DNA of 64,000 nucleotides. Source: Streptomyces jeddahensis (GTDB lineage Bacteria > Actinomycetota > Actinomycetes > Streptomycetales > Streptomycetaceae). A program made the translations under genes and the position numbers. Location of the stretch: the NCBI RefSeq assembly GCF_001642995.1, contig NZ_LOHS01000075.1, positions 1 through 64,000 on the forward strand. The letters are read 5' to 3'. This document shows, in pieces, positions 41,503 to 50,841 of the stretch. The notes beneath the pieces are model-generated. The model had not been told where the DNA came from. It worked only from the letters and a program-made list of their open reading frames with translations, and did no database searches. Each line of letters starts with the position of its first letter. Position 1 is the stretch's first letter.

Positions 41503-42398
41503 CCACCCTGGAAAGCCCCGCGGTCCCAGCCCCGGCCCCGGCCGGACGGGTCGCCGCCGCCACGCGCGCCTGGCGCACCCTGCGCTCCTCGCGCGCCGCC
41601 GCCATCGGCCTTGTGATCGTCGCCGTCCACCTGCTGATCGCCCTGCTCGCACCCGTCCTCACCTCGTACGACCCCATCGCCAACAACGCTTCGCAGGCGC
41701 TGCTCGGGCCCAGCTGGGAGCACCTGGCGGGCACCGACCAGTACGGCCGTGATGTGCTGGCGCGCGTGCTGTACGGCGGCCGGTACGCCCTCGGCGTCTC
41801 CCTCGCCGCGACGCTGCTGACCATGGCCCTCGGCACGGTCGTCGGATGCGCGGCGGCGCTGCGCGGCGGCTGGTTCGACGACGTCCTGATGCGGGTCCTG
41901 GACGCGGTCCTGTCCGTGCCGTCGATCCTGACGCTGCTCGTCATCGTCACCGCGCTCGGTACCGGCTCCGGCGTCATCGTCTTCGCGATCGGCGTGGTCT
42001 GCGTACCCCAGGTCATACGGGTCGTACGGGGCGCGGCCCTCGCGGTCGTGCCCGCCGACTACGTGACCGCGGCCCGCGCGCGCGGCGAGGGCACCTGGTC
42101 GATCCTGCGGCGCGAGGTGCTGCCCAACATCACCGACGTGGTGTGCGTCGAGGCCGCGATGCGGGCCTCCTGGGTCGTACTGCTCATCAGCTCGCTGTCG
42201 TTCCTCGGTTTCGGCGCCGACCCGCCGACCCCCGACTGGGGCCTGATGGTCGCCGAGAACCGCACCGCAATCACCGTCGTCCCGATGGCCAGCCTCGCGC
42301 CCATCATTGCCCTGGCCACGCTGGTGGTCGGGCTCAACCTCGCGGCCGACGGCCTGTCGAAGGCCTGGGGCGTCGACCGGATCAGGGAGGGCTCCTGA
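41499..42398 (+). CDS. Peptide ABC transporter permease (DppC/OppC type)
   Basis: 299 aa. Typical start with an Ala/Pro-rich tail and the block HLAGTDQYGRDVLARVLYGGRYALGVSL, EAA loop DYVTAARARGEGTWSILRREVLPN and SSLSFLGFGADPPTPDWG. ATG overlaps the previous stop (ATGA). Confidence 0.93.
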   Translation: MTTLESPAVPAPAPAGRVAAATRAWRTLRSSRAAAIGLVIVAVHLLIALLAPVLTSYDPIANNASQALLGPSWEHLAGTDQYGRDVLARVLYGGRYALGVSLAATLLTMALGTVVGCAAALRGGWFDDVLMRVLDAVLSVPSILTLLVIVTALGTGSGVIVFAIGVVCVPQVIRVVRGAALAVVPADYVTAARARGEGTWSILRREVLPNITDVVCVEAAMRASWVVLLISSLSFLGFGADPPTPDWGLMVAENRTAITVVPMASLAPIIALATLVVGLNLAADGLSKAWGVDRIREGS

Positions 42399-44170
42399 TG
42401 GCATCCGCATCCCCCGCATCCAGCACGTCCGGCGCGTCCACCGGTTCCACCGCATCCACCGCATCCACCGCATCCATCGTTTCCGTGGCCGGGCTGTCCG
42501 TGGCCTACCGCTCGGGCGGGCGCGAGGTGCCCGTCGTCCATGAGGTGTCGCTGGAGGTGGCACCCGGCCGGACGGTGGCCCTGGTCGGCGAGTCCGGCAG
42601 CGGAAAGTCGACGGTTGCGGCGACACTGCTCGGGCATCTCCGGCACGGATCCCGGATCACCGGCGGTTCCGTGCGCGTCGACGGCAAGGACGTCTTCGCC
42701 CTCTCCGCACAGGAGTTGCGGCGGCTGCGCGGCGGAACGGTCGCGATGATCGCCCAGAACGCGGGCCACGCTCTGACGCCGTCCATGCGGATCGGGCGGC
42801 AGATCGAGGAGGCGGGCGGCGACGTTCCCGTCGTGGACCTGCTCGAACAGGTGCGACTGCCCCGCCCCGCCGAACTCGCCCGCCGCTACCCGCACGAACT
42901 CTCCGGCGGACAGCAGCAGCGCGTCGCCATCGCCATGGCCATTGCGGCCCGCCCCAAGGTGCTCGTCCTCGACGAGCCCACGACCGGTCTGGACGTCGTC
43001 ACCCAGCGCAGCGTCCTCGACCTGATCGGCGCGCTGCGCGACGAACTCGGCCTCGCTGCGGTGCTGGTCAGCCACGACCTCGGGGTCGTCGCGCACATGG
43101 CGGACGAGGTGACCGTGCTGCGGTCGGGGCGCGTCGTCGAGGCCGCCCCCACCCACCGGCTGTTCGCCGCACCCGAAGACCCGTACACCCGACGGCTGCT
43201 GGCCAGCGTGCCGCGGCTCGACGACACCGGGCTGGCGATCGTCGGGGATGCCGGGCAGCGGGAGGTGCGCCCCAAGGTGGAAGTACCCGCTGACGCACCT
43301 GTGGCCGTCTCCGCGCGCGACGTCACCATCGACTACGGGTCATCGCGTGCCGTGCACGGCGTCTCCTTCGACGTCCGGCGCGGCGAAGTGCTGGCCCTCG
43401 TCGGCGAGTCGGGAAGCGGCAAGTCCACGCTCGCCTGGACGCTCGCGGGCCTGCGCACACCTTCCGGCGGCACGATGGCCCACGACGCGGGCGATCTCGC
43501 CCGTCCCGCGCAGAAACGGCCGCTCTCCCTGCGGCGCAAGGTCCAACTCGTCTTCCAGAACGCGGACATGTCCCTCAACCCGCGGCGCGCGGTCGGCGAC
43601 ACGGTCCGCCGCCCGCTGCGGTTCTTCGGCACCGCGTCCTCGCGTACGGAGGCCGCCACCCGTGCTCGGCAGCTGATAGCCGACGTACGGCTCGACCCGG
43701 CGCTCGCCGACCGGCTGCCCGCGCAGCTCTCCGGCGGGCAGCGGCAGCGCATCGGCATCGCCCGGGCGCTGGCCGGCGAGCCCGATGTGCTGATCGCCGA
43801 CGAGATCACCACCGCCCTGGACGTCTCCGTACAGGCTGACGTTCTGCGGCTGCTGGACGACCTTCGGCGGGAACGGCAGCTGGCCTGCCTGTTCATCAGC
43901 CACGACCTGGCCGTCGTGCGGGGCATCGCCGACCGGGTCGTCGTCCTGCGCCACGGGGTCGTCGTGGAGGAGGGTCCCACGGAGGCGGTTTTCGCGGCAC
44001 CGGGGCATCCCTACACGCGACAGCTGATGGCCGCCGCCCTTGAACCCGACCCGGATGCGCCGCCGTTGGCCGAACCCGGCCCGGACTGGGCGGACGCGGC
44101 CGAGCCGGACGACATGTGGACCGACCACGGCGATGGTCACCGGGTGCGGCGATGGCGGGCCGTGGCGTAG
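42398..44170 (+). CDS. Fused peptide ABC transporter ATPase (DppD-DppF in one chain)
   Basis: 590 aa with two complete nucleotide-binding domains. First: Walker A GESGSGKST near 65, signature LSGGQQQR, Walker B VLVLDEPTTGLD. Second from about 310: Walker A GESGSGKST, signature LSGGQRQR, Walker B VLIADEITTALD. Each ends with the oligopeptide/dipeptide C-terminal motif (HPYTRQL; DPYTRRL). Residues 1-28 are a Ser/Thr/Ala tail that includes three 9-bp tandem units (42446-42472). ATG shares a base with the previous stop. Confidence 0.92.
   Translation: MASASPASSTSGASTGSTASTASTASIVSVAGLSVAYRSGGREVPVVHEVSLEVAPGRTVALVGESGSGKSTVAATLLGHLRHGSRITGGSVRVDGKDVFALSAQELRRLRGGTVAMIAQNAGHALTPSMRIGRQIEEAGGDVPVVDLLEQVRLPRPAELARRYPHELSGGQQQRVAIAMAIAARPKVLVLDEPTTGLDVVTQRSVLDLIGALRDELGLAAVLVSHDLGVVAHMADEVTVLRSGRVVEAAPTHRLFAAPEDPYTRRLLASVPRLDDTGLAIVGDAGQREVRPKVEVPADAPVAVSARDVTIDYGSSRAVHGVSFDVRRGEVLALVGESGSGKSTLAWTLAGLRTPSGGTMAHDAGDLARPAQKRPLSLRRKVQLVFQNADMSLNPRRAVGDTVRRPLRFFGTASSRTEAATRARQLIADVRLDPALADRLPAQLSGGQRQRIGIARALAGEPDVLIADEITTALDVSVQADVLRLLDDLRRERQLACLFISHDLAVVRGIADRVVVLRHGVVVEEGPTEAVFAAPGHPYTRQLMAAALEPDPDAPPLAEPGPDWADAAEPDDMWTDHGDGHRVRRWRAVA
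42446..42472 (+). repeat. Three 9-bp tandem units in the ATPase N-terminal tail
   Basis: TCCACCGCA repeated three times at 42446, 42455 and 42464, coding for S-T-A repeats before the first ATPase domain. Confidence 0.8.
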
Positions 44171-44243
44171 GTCCTGCCGGGAGCTGCCCGTGCCCCCGCC
44201 CCCGAGAGCACAACTCACTCACCCGACACCGCAAAGGAGCCCC

Positions 44244-46331
44244 GTGAAGTACCGCGAGCAGTTCCCCCGCCAGGTCCGGCGCGACGACGTCTGGATCCCC
44301 ACCCGGGACGGGAGGACGCGGCTGCACGCAAGGATCTGGCGGCCCGAGGACGCCGAGACGGACCCCGTGCCCGCACTGCTCGAATACCTGCCCTACCGCA
44401 AGAGCGACTGGACCGCGCCCCGCGACGCCCAGCGCCATCCCTGGTACGCCGGACACGGCTACGCCTCCGTCCGCCTGGACATCAGGGGTCACGGCGACAG
44501 CGAGGGCACGCCCGGCGACGAGTACGACGCGCAGGAGCTCGCCGACGGCGTCGACATCGTCAACTGGCTTGCCGCGCAGCCCTGGTGCACCGGCGCGGTA
44601 GGGATGTTCGGGATCTCATGGGGCGGGTTCAACGCCCTGCAGATCGCCGCTCTCGCGCCCGAGCCGCTGAAGGCGATCGTGACCGTCTGCTCGACGGACG
44701 ACCGGTACGACAACGACGTCCACTACACGGGCGGTGCCGTCCTGGGCATCGACATGCTCGCCTGGGCGGGCACCATGCTCGCCTTCGCCTCCCGCCCGCC
44801 GGACCCGGCCAACGTCGGCCGGGACCGCTGGCTGCCCATGTGGCGCGAGCGCCTGGACGCCCTCGAGCCGTTCCTGCACACCTGGCTCGCCCACCAGGAG
44901 CGCGACGACTACTGGCGGCACGGCAGCGTCTGCGAGGACTACTCCGCGCTCGACGCGGCCGTGCTGGCCGTCGGCGGCTGGAACGACCCGTACCGCGACA
45001 CCGTGCTGCGGCTGGTGGAGCACCTGCCCGAGGACAAGGTCCGCGGGCTGGTCGGTCCCTGGTCGCATCAGTACCCGGACCGCGGGCTGCCGCCGGGCCC
45101 CGCGATCGGGTTCCTGCAGGAGACCCTGCGCTGGTGGGACCAGCACCTCAAAGGCGCCGACACGGGCGTCATGCGGGAGCCGCGGCTCCGGGCGTGGATC
45201 AACGAACCGGTGCCGCCTGCCACGTCGTACGACGTCATGCCGGGCCGGTGGGTGGGCGAGGCGGTCTGGCCGTCCCCGTCCGTCACCTGGGACGAGCGGC
45301 CGCTCGGCAGCGGCGGCGACCCCGTTCTCGTACGGTCGCCGCAGCACACCGGCCTCGACTCCGGCCGTTTCTTCCCCTTCGGCAACGCGAGCGACCTGCC
45401 GCCCGACCAGCGCGAGGAGGACGGCCGGTCCGTCTGCTTCGACTCGGCGCCGCTTCAGACGCGGGTGGAGATCCTCGGACGGCCGCGCGTCCGGCTCCGC
45501 CTCGACAGCGCCACGCCGCGCGCGAACGTCATCGCCCGGCTGTGCGACGTCGCGCCCGACGGCTCCTCGACGCTGGTCACCCGCGGCGTGCTCAACCTGC
45601 TGAGCAGGCACGGGCGCGACCAGGCCGTGGAGTGGACCCCGGGGACGTACGAGGACGTGGAGGTCGAACTGACCGGCATCGGGTACGCGTTCCCGCCGGG
45701 GCACCGTATCCGCGTCGCCGTCTCCGACTCGTACTGGCCGTGGGTGTGGCCGCACGGCGAGCGCGGCCAGCTGACCGTCGTGCCTGCCGACAGCGCCCTG
45801 CTCCTGCCCGTACGTGATCCGGCGCACGACGAGGGCCGGGAGCCGATCCGGTTCGAGGAACCCGAGCAGGCCCCGCCGCTCCCGGTGACGTACGACCAGC
45901 CGGCGGATCCGCGAGCGGAGCGGCTCGTCACGCACGACGTGGCGAAGGGGGAGTGGACGCTGGAGGTCGACCCCAACTACGGGGGCTCGCGTACGTATCC
46001 CGACGGGCTGCGTTACGAGGAGAGCGCCCGCGAAACGTACCGCATCCGTACCGACGATCCGCTCTCCGCCACGGCCGTGTCCGAATGGACGATCCGGTTG
46101 CGGCGCGGGGACGCACTCTGGAACGAACTCGGTGACGATCACGGGATCGAACTCGGTGACGATCACGCGAAGGGCCACGGGAACGACTGGGACGCCGAGA
46201 TCGTCACCCGTACGGAGCTGCGCGCCACGTCCGCGGACTTCATCATGGACAGTCGCGTCGAAGCACGGGCGAACGGAGAGACAGTGGCCAAGCGCGCATG
46301 GCACCGCACCACCCCGAGGACGTCCGCGTGA
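44244..46331 (+). CDS. CocE/NonD or X-Pro dipeptidyl-peptidase (S15) family hydrolase
   Basis: 695 aa from a GTG preceded by AAAGGAG. Alpha/beta-hydrolase with nucleophile in FGISWGGFNALQ, N-terminal RLDIRGHGDSEG, catalytic Asp in VGGWNDPY and His in GPWSHQYPD; the C-terminal half is the X-Pro/CocE jelly roll (PFGNASDLPPDQREEDGRSVCFDS, RIRVAVSDSYWPW). No signal peptide, so it acts inside on material imported by the peptide ABC system, cleaving an acyl or X-Pro bond. A duplicated ELGDDH motif near residue 630 comes from a tandem repeat. Confidence 0.88.
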   Translation: MKYREQFPRQVRRDDVWIPTRDGRTRLHARIWRPEDAETDPVPALLEYLPYRKSDWTAPRDAQRHPWYAGHGYASVRLDIRGHGDSEGTPGDEYDAQELADGVDIVNWLAAQPWCTGAVGMFGISWGGFNALQIAALAPEPLKAIVTVCSTDDRYDNDVHYTGGAVLGIDMLAWAGTMLAFASRPPDPANVGRDRWLPMWRERLDALEPFLHTWLAHQERDDYWRHGSVCEDYSALDAAVLAVGGWNDPYRDTVLRLVEHLPEDKVRGLVGPWSHQYPDRGLPPGPAIGFLQETLRWWDQHLKGADTGVMREPRLRAWINEPVPPATSYDVMPGRWVGEAVWPSPSVTWDERPLGSGGDPVLVRSPQHTGLDSGRFFPFGNASDLPPDQREEDGRSVCFDSAPLQTRVEILGRPRVRLRLDSATPRANVIARLCDVAPDGSSTLVTRGVLNLLSRHGRDQAVEWTPGTYEDVEVELTGIGYAFPPGHRIRVAVSDSYWPWVWPHGERGQLTVVPADSALLLPVRDPAHDEGREPIRFEEPEQAPPLPVTYDQPADPRAERLVTHDVAKGEWTLEVDPNYGGSRTYPDGLRYEESARETYRIRTDDPLSATAVSEWTIRLRRGDALWNELGDDHGIELGDDHAKGHGNDWDAEIVTRTELRATSADFIMDSRVEARANGETVAKRAWHRTTPRTSA
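46124..46167 (+). repeat. 24-bp-period duplication inside the hydrolase gene
   Basis: CGAACTCGGTGACGATCACG occurs at 46124-46143 and 46148-46167, giving E-L-G-D-D-H twice in frame. A recent in-frame duplication of eight codons. Confidence 0.8.
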
Positions 46332-46969
46332 AGGCCGCCAGGACACCTCGCCGTGCCGTCGCCGCCGCCGACCGCACCCGGCAGCCCACCGAGGTGCGCC
46401 GCCGCCTCATCGTCGAGGCGGCCGTGCCGCTGATCGCCGAACGCGGCTACGCCTCGGTCGGAGTGCGCGACGTCGCCGCCGCGGCCGGCGTTTCGGTCGG
46501 CACGGTCACGTACCACTTCGGCAGCGTCCAGGAGATCCTCTCCGAGGCGATGGTGCTGCACATCGAGCGGTACTACGCGGCGCTCAGCGAGGCCGCCGAG
46601 CACGCGACCAGCGCCGCCGAGGCGCTGCGACTGCTCATCGACGCGCTGTTCACGGAGGACACCGACCGGCACTGGCGTATGTGGTTCGACTACTGGAGCG
46701 CGGGCGATCAGGAGACGGACCTGGCCTTCGCCCGCGGCCAGGCCGAGCGGTACGAGGCCTGGCACGGCCAGATCCGGGCACTGGTCGAGCGCGGTGTCGC
46801 CGACGGGGATTTCGTCTGCGAGGACCCGGACGGTTTCACGGTCCGCTTCGCCGCGCTCGCAGACGGTCTGGCGCTGCAGCGGCTGCGGCAGGCGCCGCCG
46901 CTGAGCACGGAGGACGCCCGTCTCCATCTGAACCGGCTGGTCGCGGCCGAGCTCGGCGCCGGCCGCTGA
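46328..46969 (+). CDS. TetR family regulator of the peptide ABC/hydrolase operon
   Basis: 213 aa, GTG overlapping the hydrolase stop (GTGA). HTH: VRRRLIVEAAVPLIAERGYASVGVRDVAAAAGVSVGTVTYHFGSVQEIL; C-terminal domain of the BetI-like TetR_C set. Last gene of the operon, so it should repress it by feedback through the palindrome at 38922-38937 (inference). Confidence 0.88.
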   Translation: MKAARTPRRAVAAADRTRQPTEVRRRLIVEAAVPLIAERGYASVGVRDVAAAAGVSVGTVTYHFGSVQEILSEAMVLHIERYYAALSEAAEHATSAAEALRLLIDALFTEDTDRHWRMWFDYWSAGDQETDLAFARGQAERYEAWHGQIRALVERGVADGDFVCEDPDGFTVRFAALADGLALQRLRQAPPLSTEDARLHLNRLVAAELGAGR

Positions 46970-47342
46970 GGTTGCCGTCGTTGGCTGCTGGTCGCTGCGG
47001 AGGGCGTGCCCGTGCGCGCCCTCCCAGACCTCGGACCTCGGACCTTGGACCTCGGACCTCGGACCTCGCTGAGGCGTCCGTCCATCCCAACGGCGAAGGA
47101 TGCGCGGTCACAGGGGTCCAGATCTGTCCGATTTCCGGCCTCGGGTGCCGGTTCAGCGGACATTCCTCGGTGATTTGGTGTGCGATGTCCGATAACCGAC
47201 CATGGAGTGCATCCCCCCAGCGGTTCTCGCAGCAGGCGTGCGCCCGTACGCCGGGCCGTCGCTGCGCAGGCCGGGGGAGCCGACGCCGGACCCGCGGGGC
47301 CGGGCGACGGTGACCAGCACGACGAAAGGCGCACCACCCCCC
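46970..47342. other. Intergenic region with heptamer repeat, no gene seen
   Basis: This 373-bp gap separates the TetR gene from the APC transporter. It contains the GACCTCG heptamer array. A possible N-terminal extension of the transporter from ATG 47202 runs through its right part but lacks a ribosome-binding site and family similarity. No promoter stands out. Confidence 0.6.
47027..47068. repeat. Six tandem GACCTCG heptamers
   Basis: Units at 47027, 47034, 47041 (GACCTTG), 47048, 47055 and 47062; 42 bp in all. Unit number is likely to vary between strains. No dyad symmetry, so it is not a terminator. Confidence 0.9.
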
Positions 47343-48770
47343 ATGCACGACACCGGAACCGTCTCCTCGTCGGCTCCGGCCCCGGCCGGGCCCATCGCGG
47401 CCCCGGCCCAAGGCCCCGCCTCCCAGACGGGGCACCGCCCGTCCCCCGAAGGGGAAGGAGGCAGCCGGCACGCCCGGCGCTTCGGGCTTCCCGTCGCCAC
47501 CGCGCTGGTCATGGGCAACATCATCGGCGGCGGCATCTTCCTGCTCCCCGCATCCGTCGCCCCGTACGGAACGATCAGCCTCGTCGCCTTCGGCGTGCTC
47601 ACCGTCGGGGCCATCGCGCTCGCGCTCGTCTTCGGGCGGCTGGCGCAGCGCGACCCGCGCACCGGCGGGCCGTACGTCTACGTGCGCGAGGCCTTCGGCG
47701 ACTTCGCGGGGTTCCTGGCCGCGTGGTCGTACTGGATCACCTCCTGGGTGAGCAACGCGGCGCTGGCCGTCACCGCCGTGGGCTACCTGGACGTGCTGCT
47801 GCCCCTGCACGGCTCCCCGTGGCTGATGATGACCGCCGCACTCGTCCTGCAGTGGCTGCCGGCCCTCGCCAACCTCGCCGGGACCCGATACGTCGGCGCG
47901 GTGCAGCTCGTCTCCACCGTGCTGAAGTTCGTGCCTCTGCTGCTGGTCGCGATCGGCGGGCTGTTCTTCTTCGACCCGGACAACCTCGGTCCGTTCCAGG
48001 CAGGCGAAGGCGGCGCCCTCGGCGCGGTCTCCGCGTCCGCCGCGATCCTGCTCTTCAGCTACCTCGGCGTCGAGTCGGCGGCGGTCAGCGCCGGCGAGGT
48101 GCGCGACCCGCGGCGCAACGTCGGGCGGGCGACCGTCCTCGGCACGCTCGGCGCGGCGCTGGTCTACCTGCTGGGCACCCTCTCCGTCTTCGGCACCGTC
48201 GCCCACGACAAGCTGGTCACCTCCAGCGCCCCCTTCAGCGACGCCGTGAACGCCATGTTCGGCGGCACGTGGGGCGGCGCGGCGGTCGCCTGCGCGGCGC
48301 TGGTGTCGATCGTGGGCGCGCTCAACGGCTGGACGCTGCTCAGCGCCCAGACCGCGTACGCCGCCTCCCGCGACGGGCTGTTCCCGGCACGCTTCGCCGA
48401 GAAGCGACGGGGCGTGCCGACCTTCGGCGTGATCGTCACGGTCGTCCTCGCCTCGCTGCTGACCGTTTACAACTACATGGCCGGGACGGCCCGGGTGTTC
48501 GAGATCCTGGTGCTGATCACGACCTTCACCGCGACCGTCCCGTACCTTCTCGCGACCGCGGCACAGCTGTACTTCCTCTTCTCGGGGCAGCGCGACCGGG
48601 TCCGCCCGGCCCGTCTCGCCCGGGACGCCGTGCTCGCGCTGGCGGCGTTCGGCTTCTCCATGTGGCTTCTGGCGGGCTCCGGTTACTCCGCCGTCTACCA
48701 AGGCGTGCTGTTCCTCTTCGCGGGTGTCCTGGTCTACGCGTTGATGTCGGCGCGCGCGGCGCGATCCTGA
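47343..48770 (+). CDS. APC-family amino acid transporter (AdiC/ArcD-like)
   Basis: 475 aa from ATG 47343 (GAAAGG is about 13 nt upstream; GTG 47310 and ATG 47202 are alternatives). After a Pro/Ala/Gly tail of about 45 residues come twelve helices. GLPVATALVMGNIIGGGIFLLPASVAPYG and the GLFFFDPDN, SYLGVESAAVSAGEVRDPRRNVGRAT blocks are those of basic amino acid/polyamine antiporters. It stands alone; a link to the peptide operon upstream is possible but unproven. Confidence 0.87.
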   Translation: MHDTGTVSSSAPAPAGPIAAPAQGPASQTGHRPSPEGEGGSRHARRFGLPVATALVMGNIIGGGIFLLPASVAPYGTISLVAFGVLTVGAIALALVFGRLAQRDPRTGGPYVYVREAFGDFAGFLAAWSYWITSWVSNAALAVTAVGYLDVLLPLHGSPWLMMTAALVLQWLPALANLAGTRYVGAVQLVSTVLKFVPLLLVAIGGLFFFDPDNLGPFQAGEGGALGAVSASAAILLFSYLGVESAAVSAGEVRDPRRNVGRATVLGTLGAALVYLLGTLSVFGTVAHDKLVTSSAPFSDAVNAMFGGTWGGAAVACAALVSIVGALNGWTLLSAQTAYAASRDGLFPARFAEKRRGVPTFGVIVTVVLASLLTVYNYMAGTARVFEILVLITTFTATVPYLLATAAQLYFLFSGQRDRVRPARLARDAVLALAAFGFSMWLLAGSGYSAVYQGVLFLFAGVLVYALMSARAARS

Positions 48771-48932
48771 CGTCTCGGCCCGGGGTCGAGGTCTGACACC
48801 TCGGCCCCGGCGCACCGTCCCGCTCCGGCGCACCCTCGGCGCAACCCCGTCGCCCACCCGTCAAAGTGCCGCAACACAACGGGTCTAGACTCTCCCCGCA
48901 ACGGCCCGCGTGACCGTTTCCGCAAGCGGGTA

Positions 48933-48956
48933 GCTTCTGCCAGACCCGAGGGGTAT
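48933..48956 (+). promoter_or_regulatory. SigB-like promoter candidate ahead of the osmoprotectant ABC operon
   Basis: GCTT-N14-GGGTAT fits the GNNT-N14-16-GGGTAY pattern known for stress sigma factors of the SigB group in Streptomyces. It lies so close to the TTG start (8 nt after GGGTAT) that the mRNA would be almost leaderless, which lowers confidence. Confidence 0.3.
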
Positions 48957-48964
48957 TCGGCGTT

Positions 48965-50134
48965 TTGATACGGATAGATGAAGTCACCAAGCGGTACCCG
49001 GACGGCACGGTGGCCGTCGACCGGCTCTCGCTGGAGATACCGGATCGCTCGATCACCGTCCTCGTCGGGCCGTCCGGATGCGGCAAGACGACGACCCTGC
49101 GCATGATCAACAGGATGGTCGAGCCGAGCGAGGGCACGATCCTCCTCGACGGCGTCGACATCCAGAAGCAGCCGGTCAACACCCTGCGCCGGTCCATGGG
49201 TTACGTCATCCAGAACGCCGGGCTCTTCCAGCACCGCACGATCATCGACAACATCGCCACCGTGCCCCGCATGCTCGGCTGGGGCAAGGAGAAGGCACGG
49301 GAGCGCGCTCGGGAGCTGATGGAGCGCGTGGGGCTCGACGCATCGCTCGCCAAGCGGTACCCGTACCAGCTGTCGGGCGGCCAGCAGCAGCGCGTGGGCG
49401 TGGCGCGGGCGCTCGCCGCGGATCCGCCGGTGCTGCTGATGGACGAGCCGTTCTCCGCCGTGGACCCGGTGGTGCGCAAGGGGCTGCAGGACGAACTTCT
49501 CCGCATCCAGGAGGAGTTGGGCAAGACCATCGTCTTCGTCACGCATGACATCGACGAGGCCATCAAGCTGGGCACGATGGTTGCCGTGATGCGCACCGGC
49601 GGCAAGCTCGCCCAGTTCGCGCCGCCTGACGAGCTGCTGTCCGCACCGGCGGACGCCTTCGTCGAGGACTTCCTCGGCACCGACCGCGGCATCCGCCGGC
49701 TGTCCTTCTTCGCCTCCGCCGGGCTCGAGCTGAAGACGGCTCCCGTCGTCGCCGTCGACGCCACCGCCGAGCAGATCGCCGCCGTCAGTACCCCGGACGT
49801 GCCCTACCTCCTCGTCACCGACCCGGAAGGAAAGCCGCTCGGCTGGAGCGAGCCGGACGACCTGACCCCAGGAGACGTGGTGACCGAGCGGCTCCTGCCC
49901 TACGGGCGGCCCTTCGAGCACGGCGAGGAGTCGCTGCGGGCCGCGCTCGACGGCGCCGTGCTCTCGCCCACCGGCTGGGCCGTCGCCGTGGACGGCACCG
50001 GACGGGTCGTCGGCGTCGTCTCGCAGCAGACCATCGGCGAGGCGATCCGCAGCGCCCACGCCGAGGGACACCGCGCGGGACATCAGACCGGACACCACAC
50101 GGGACGCCGAACGGACGAGAAGGTCGCCGGGTGA
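48965..50134 (+). CDS. Osmoprotectant (glycine betaine/choline) ABC transporter ATPase, OpuCA/ProV type
   Basis: 389 aa from a TTG; no better start is found. Walker A GPSGCGKTTT at 35-44, Q-loop YVIQNAGLFQHRT, signature LSGGQQQR, Walker B VLLMDEPFSAVDP. The C-terminal region (about 265-370) has CBS-like repeats (VPYLLVTDPEGKPLGW; GWAVAVDGTGRVVGVVS) that sense ionic strength in OpuA-type ATPases. The tail is His/Gly/Arg-rich. Its stop overlaps the next GTG. Confidence 0.92.
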   Translation: MIRIDEVTKRYPDGTVAVDRLSLEIPDRSITVLVGPSGCGKTTTLRMINRMVEPSEGTILLDGVDIQKQPVNTLRRSMGYVIQNAGLFQHRTIIDNIATVPRMLGWGKEKARERARELMERVGLDASLAKRYPYQLSGGQQQRVGVARALAADPPVLLMDEPFSAVDPVVRKGLQDELLRIQEELGKTIVFVTHDIDEAIKLGTMVAVMRTGGKLAQFAPPDELLSAPADAFVEDFLGTDRGIRRLSFFASAGLELKTAPVVAVDATAEQIAAVSTPDVPYLLVTDPEGKPLGWSEPDDLTPGDVVTERLLPYGRPFEHGEESLRAALDGAVLSPTGWAVAVDGTGRVVGVVSQQTIGEAIRSAHAEGHRAGHQTGHHTGRRTDEKVAG

Positions 50135-50841
50135 ACGGGTTCTTCGACATCCCGAGCGACCTCCAGCACAGCTATCTCGGACTCATCGGACTGCACCTGC
50201 GGGAGGCCCTGCTGCCGGTGCTGGCCGGACTGCTGCTCGCGCTGCCGCTCGCCCAGCTGTGCGTGCGGTTCCGCTGGCTGTATCCGCCGGTGCTCGGCGT
50301 CACGACCGTGCTGTACGCCATCCCGTCGCTGGCCTTCTTCGTCGTCCTGATTGACTACACCGGCCAGACCGAGCTCACCGTGATGATCCCGCTCGCCGTG
50401 TACAGCCTGGTCGTACTCGTCCCCGCGATCGTCGACGGCGTCCGCTCCGTTCCGCAGGAGACGCTGGCCGCGGCCACCGCCATGGGCTTCGGGCCCGTAC
50501 GGCGGTACGTCCAGGTGCAGTTGCCGATCGCCGTGCCCGCCATCATCGCCGGCCTGCGGGTCGCCACCGTCTCGAGCATCTCCCTCGTGAGCGTCGGAAC
50601 CCTCATCGGCAACCAGGGGGCCCTCGGCAACCTGCTCGCGGACGCGATGTTCTACCACCGGCCCGTGCTCGCGGTGAACTCCGTGGTCACGACGGCCTTC
50701 CTCGCCATCGTCATGGACGCCCTGCTGGTCCTCGTACGCGTCCTGCTGACCCCGTGGATGCCGCGCGGCACCCGTAAGCGACCGAAGGCGGCCGGAGCGC
50801 CCGAACCGGCCGCGCCCGCCCTGGAGGACGCCGTCCGGTGA
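50131..50841 (+). CDS. Osmoprotectant ABC transporter permease (OpuCB type)
   Basis: 236 aa, GTG overlapping the upstream stop by 4 nt. Five to six helices; HLREALLPVLAGLLLALPLAQLCVRF, YAIPSLAFFVVLIDYTGQTELTVMIPLAVYSLVVLVPAIVDG and the EAA loop AAATAMGFGPVRRYVQVQLPIAVP. Family of ProW/OpuCB/OpuCD. Confidence 0.93.
   Translation: MNGFFDIPSDLQHSYLGLIGLHLREALLPVLAGLLLALPLAQLCVRFRWLYPPVLGVTTVLYAIPSLAFFVVLIDYTGQTELTVMIPLAVYSLVVLVPAIVDGVRSVPQETLAAATAMGFGPVRRYVQVQLPIAVPAIIAGLRVATVSSISLVSVGTLIGNQGALGNLLADAMFYHRPVLAVNSVVTTAFLAIVMDALLVLVRVLLTPWMPRGTRKRPKAAGAPEPAAPALEDAVR

Noticed and set aside
47027..47068. CRISPR-like array
   Set aside because: Units are 7 bp with no spacers and no cas genes are present.
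47202..47342. Longer N-terminus of the APC transporter from ATG 47202
   Set aside because: No ribosome-binding site and Pro/Arg-rich text unlike the family; ATG 47343 is the more probable start, though its spacing is also poor.
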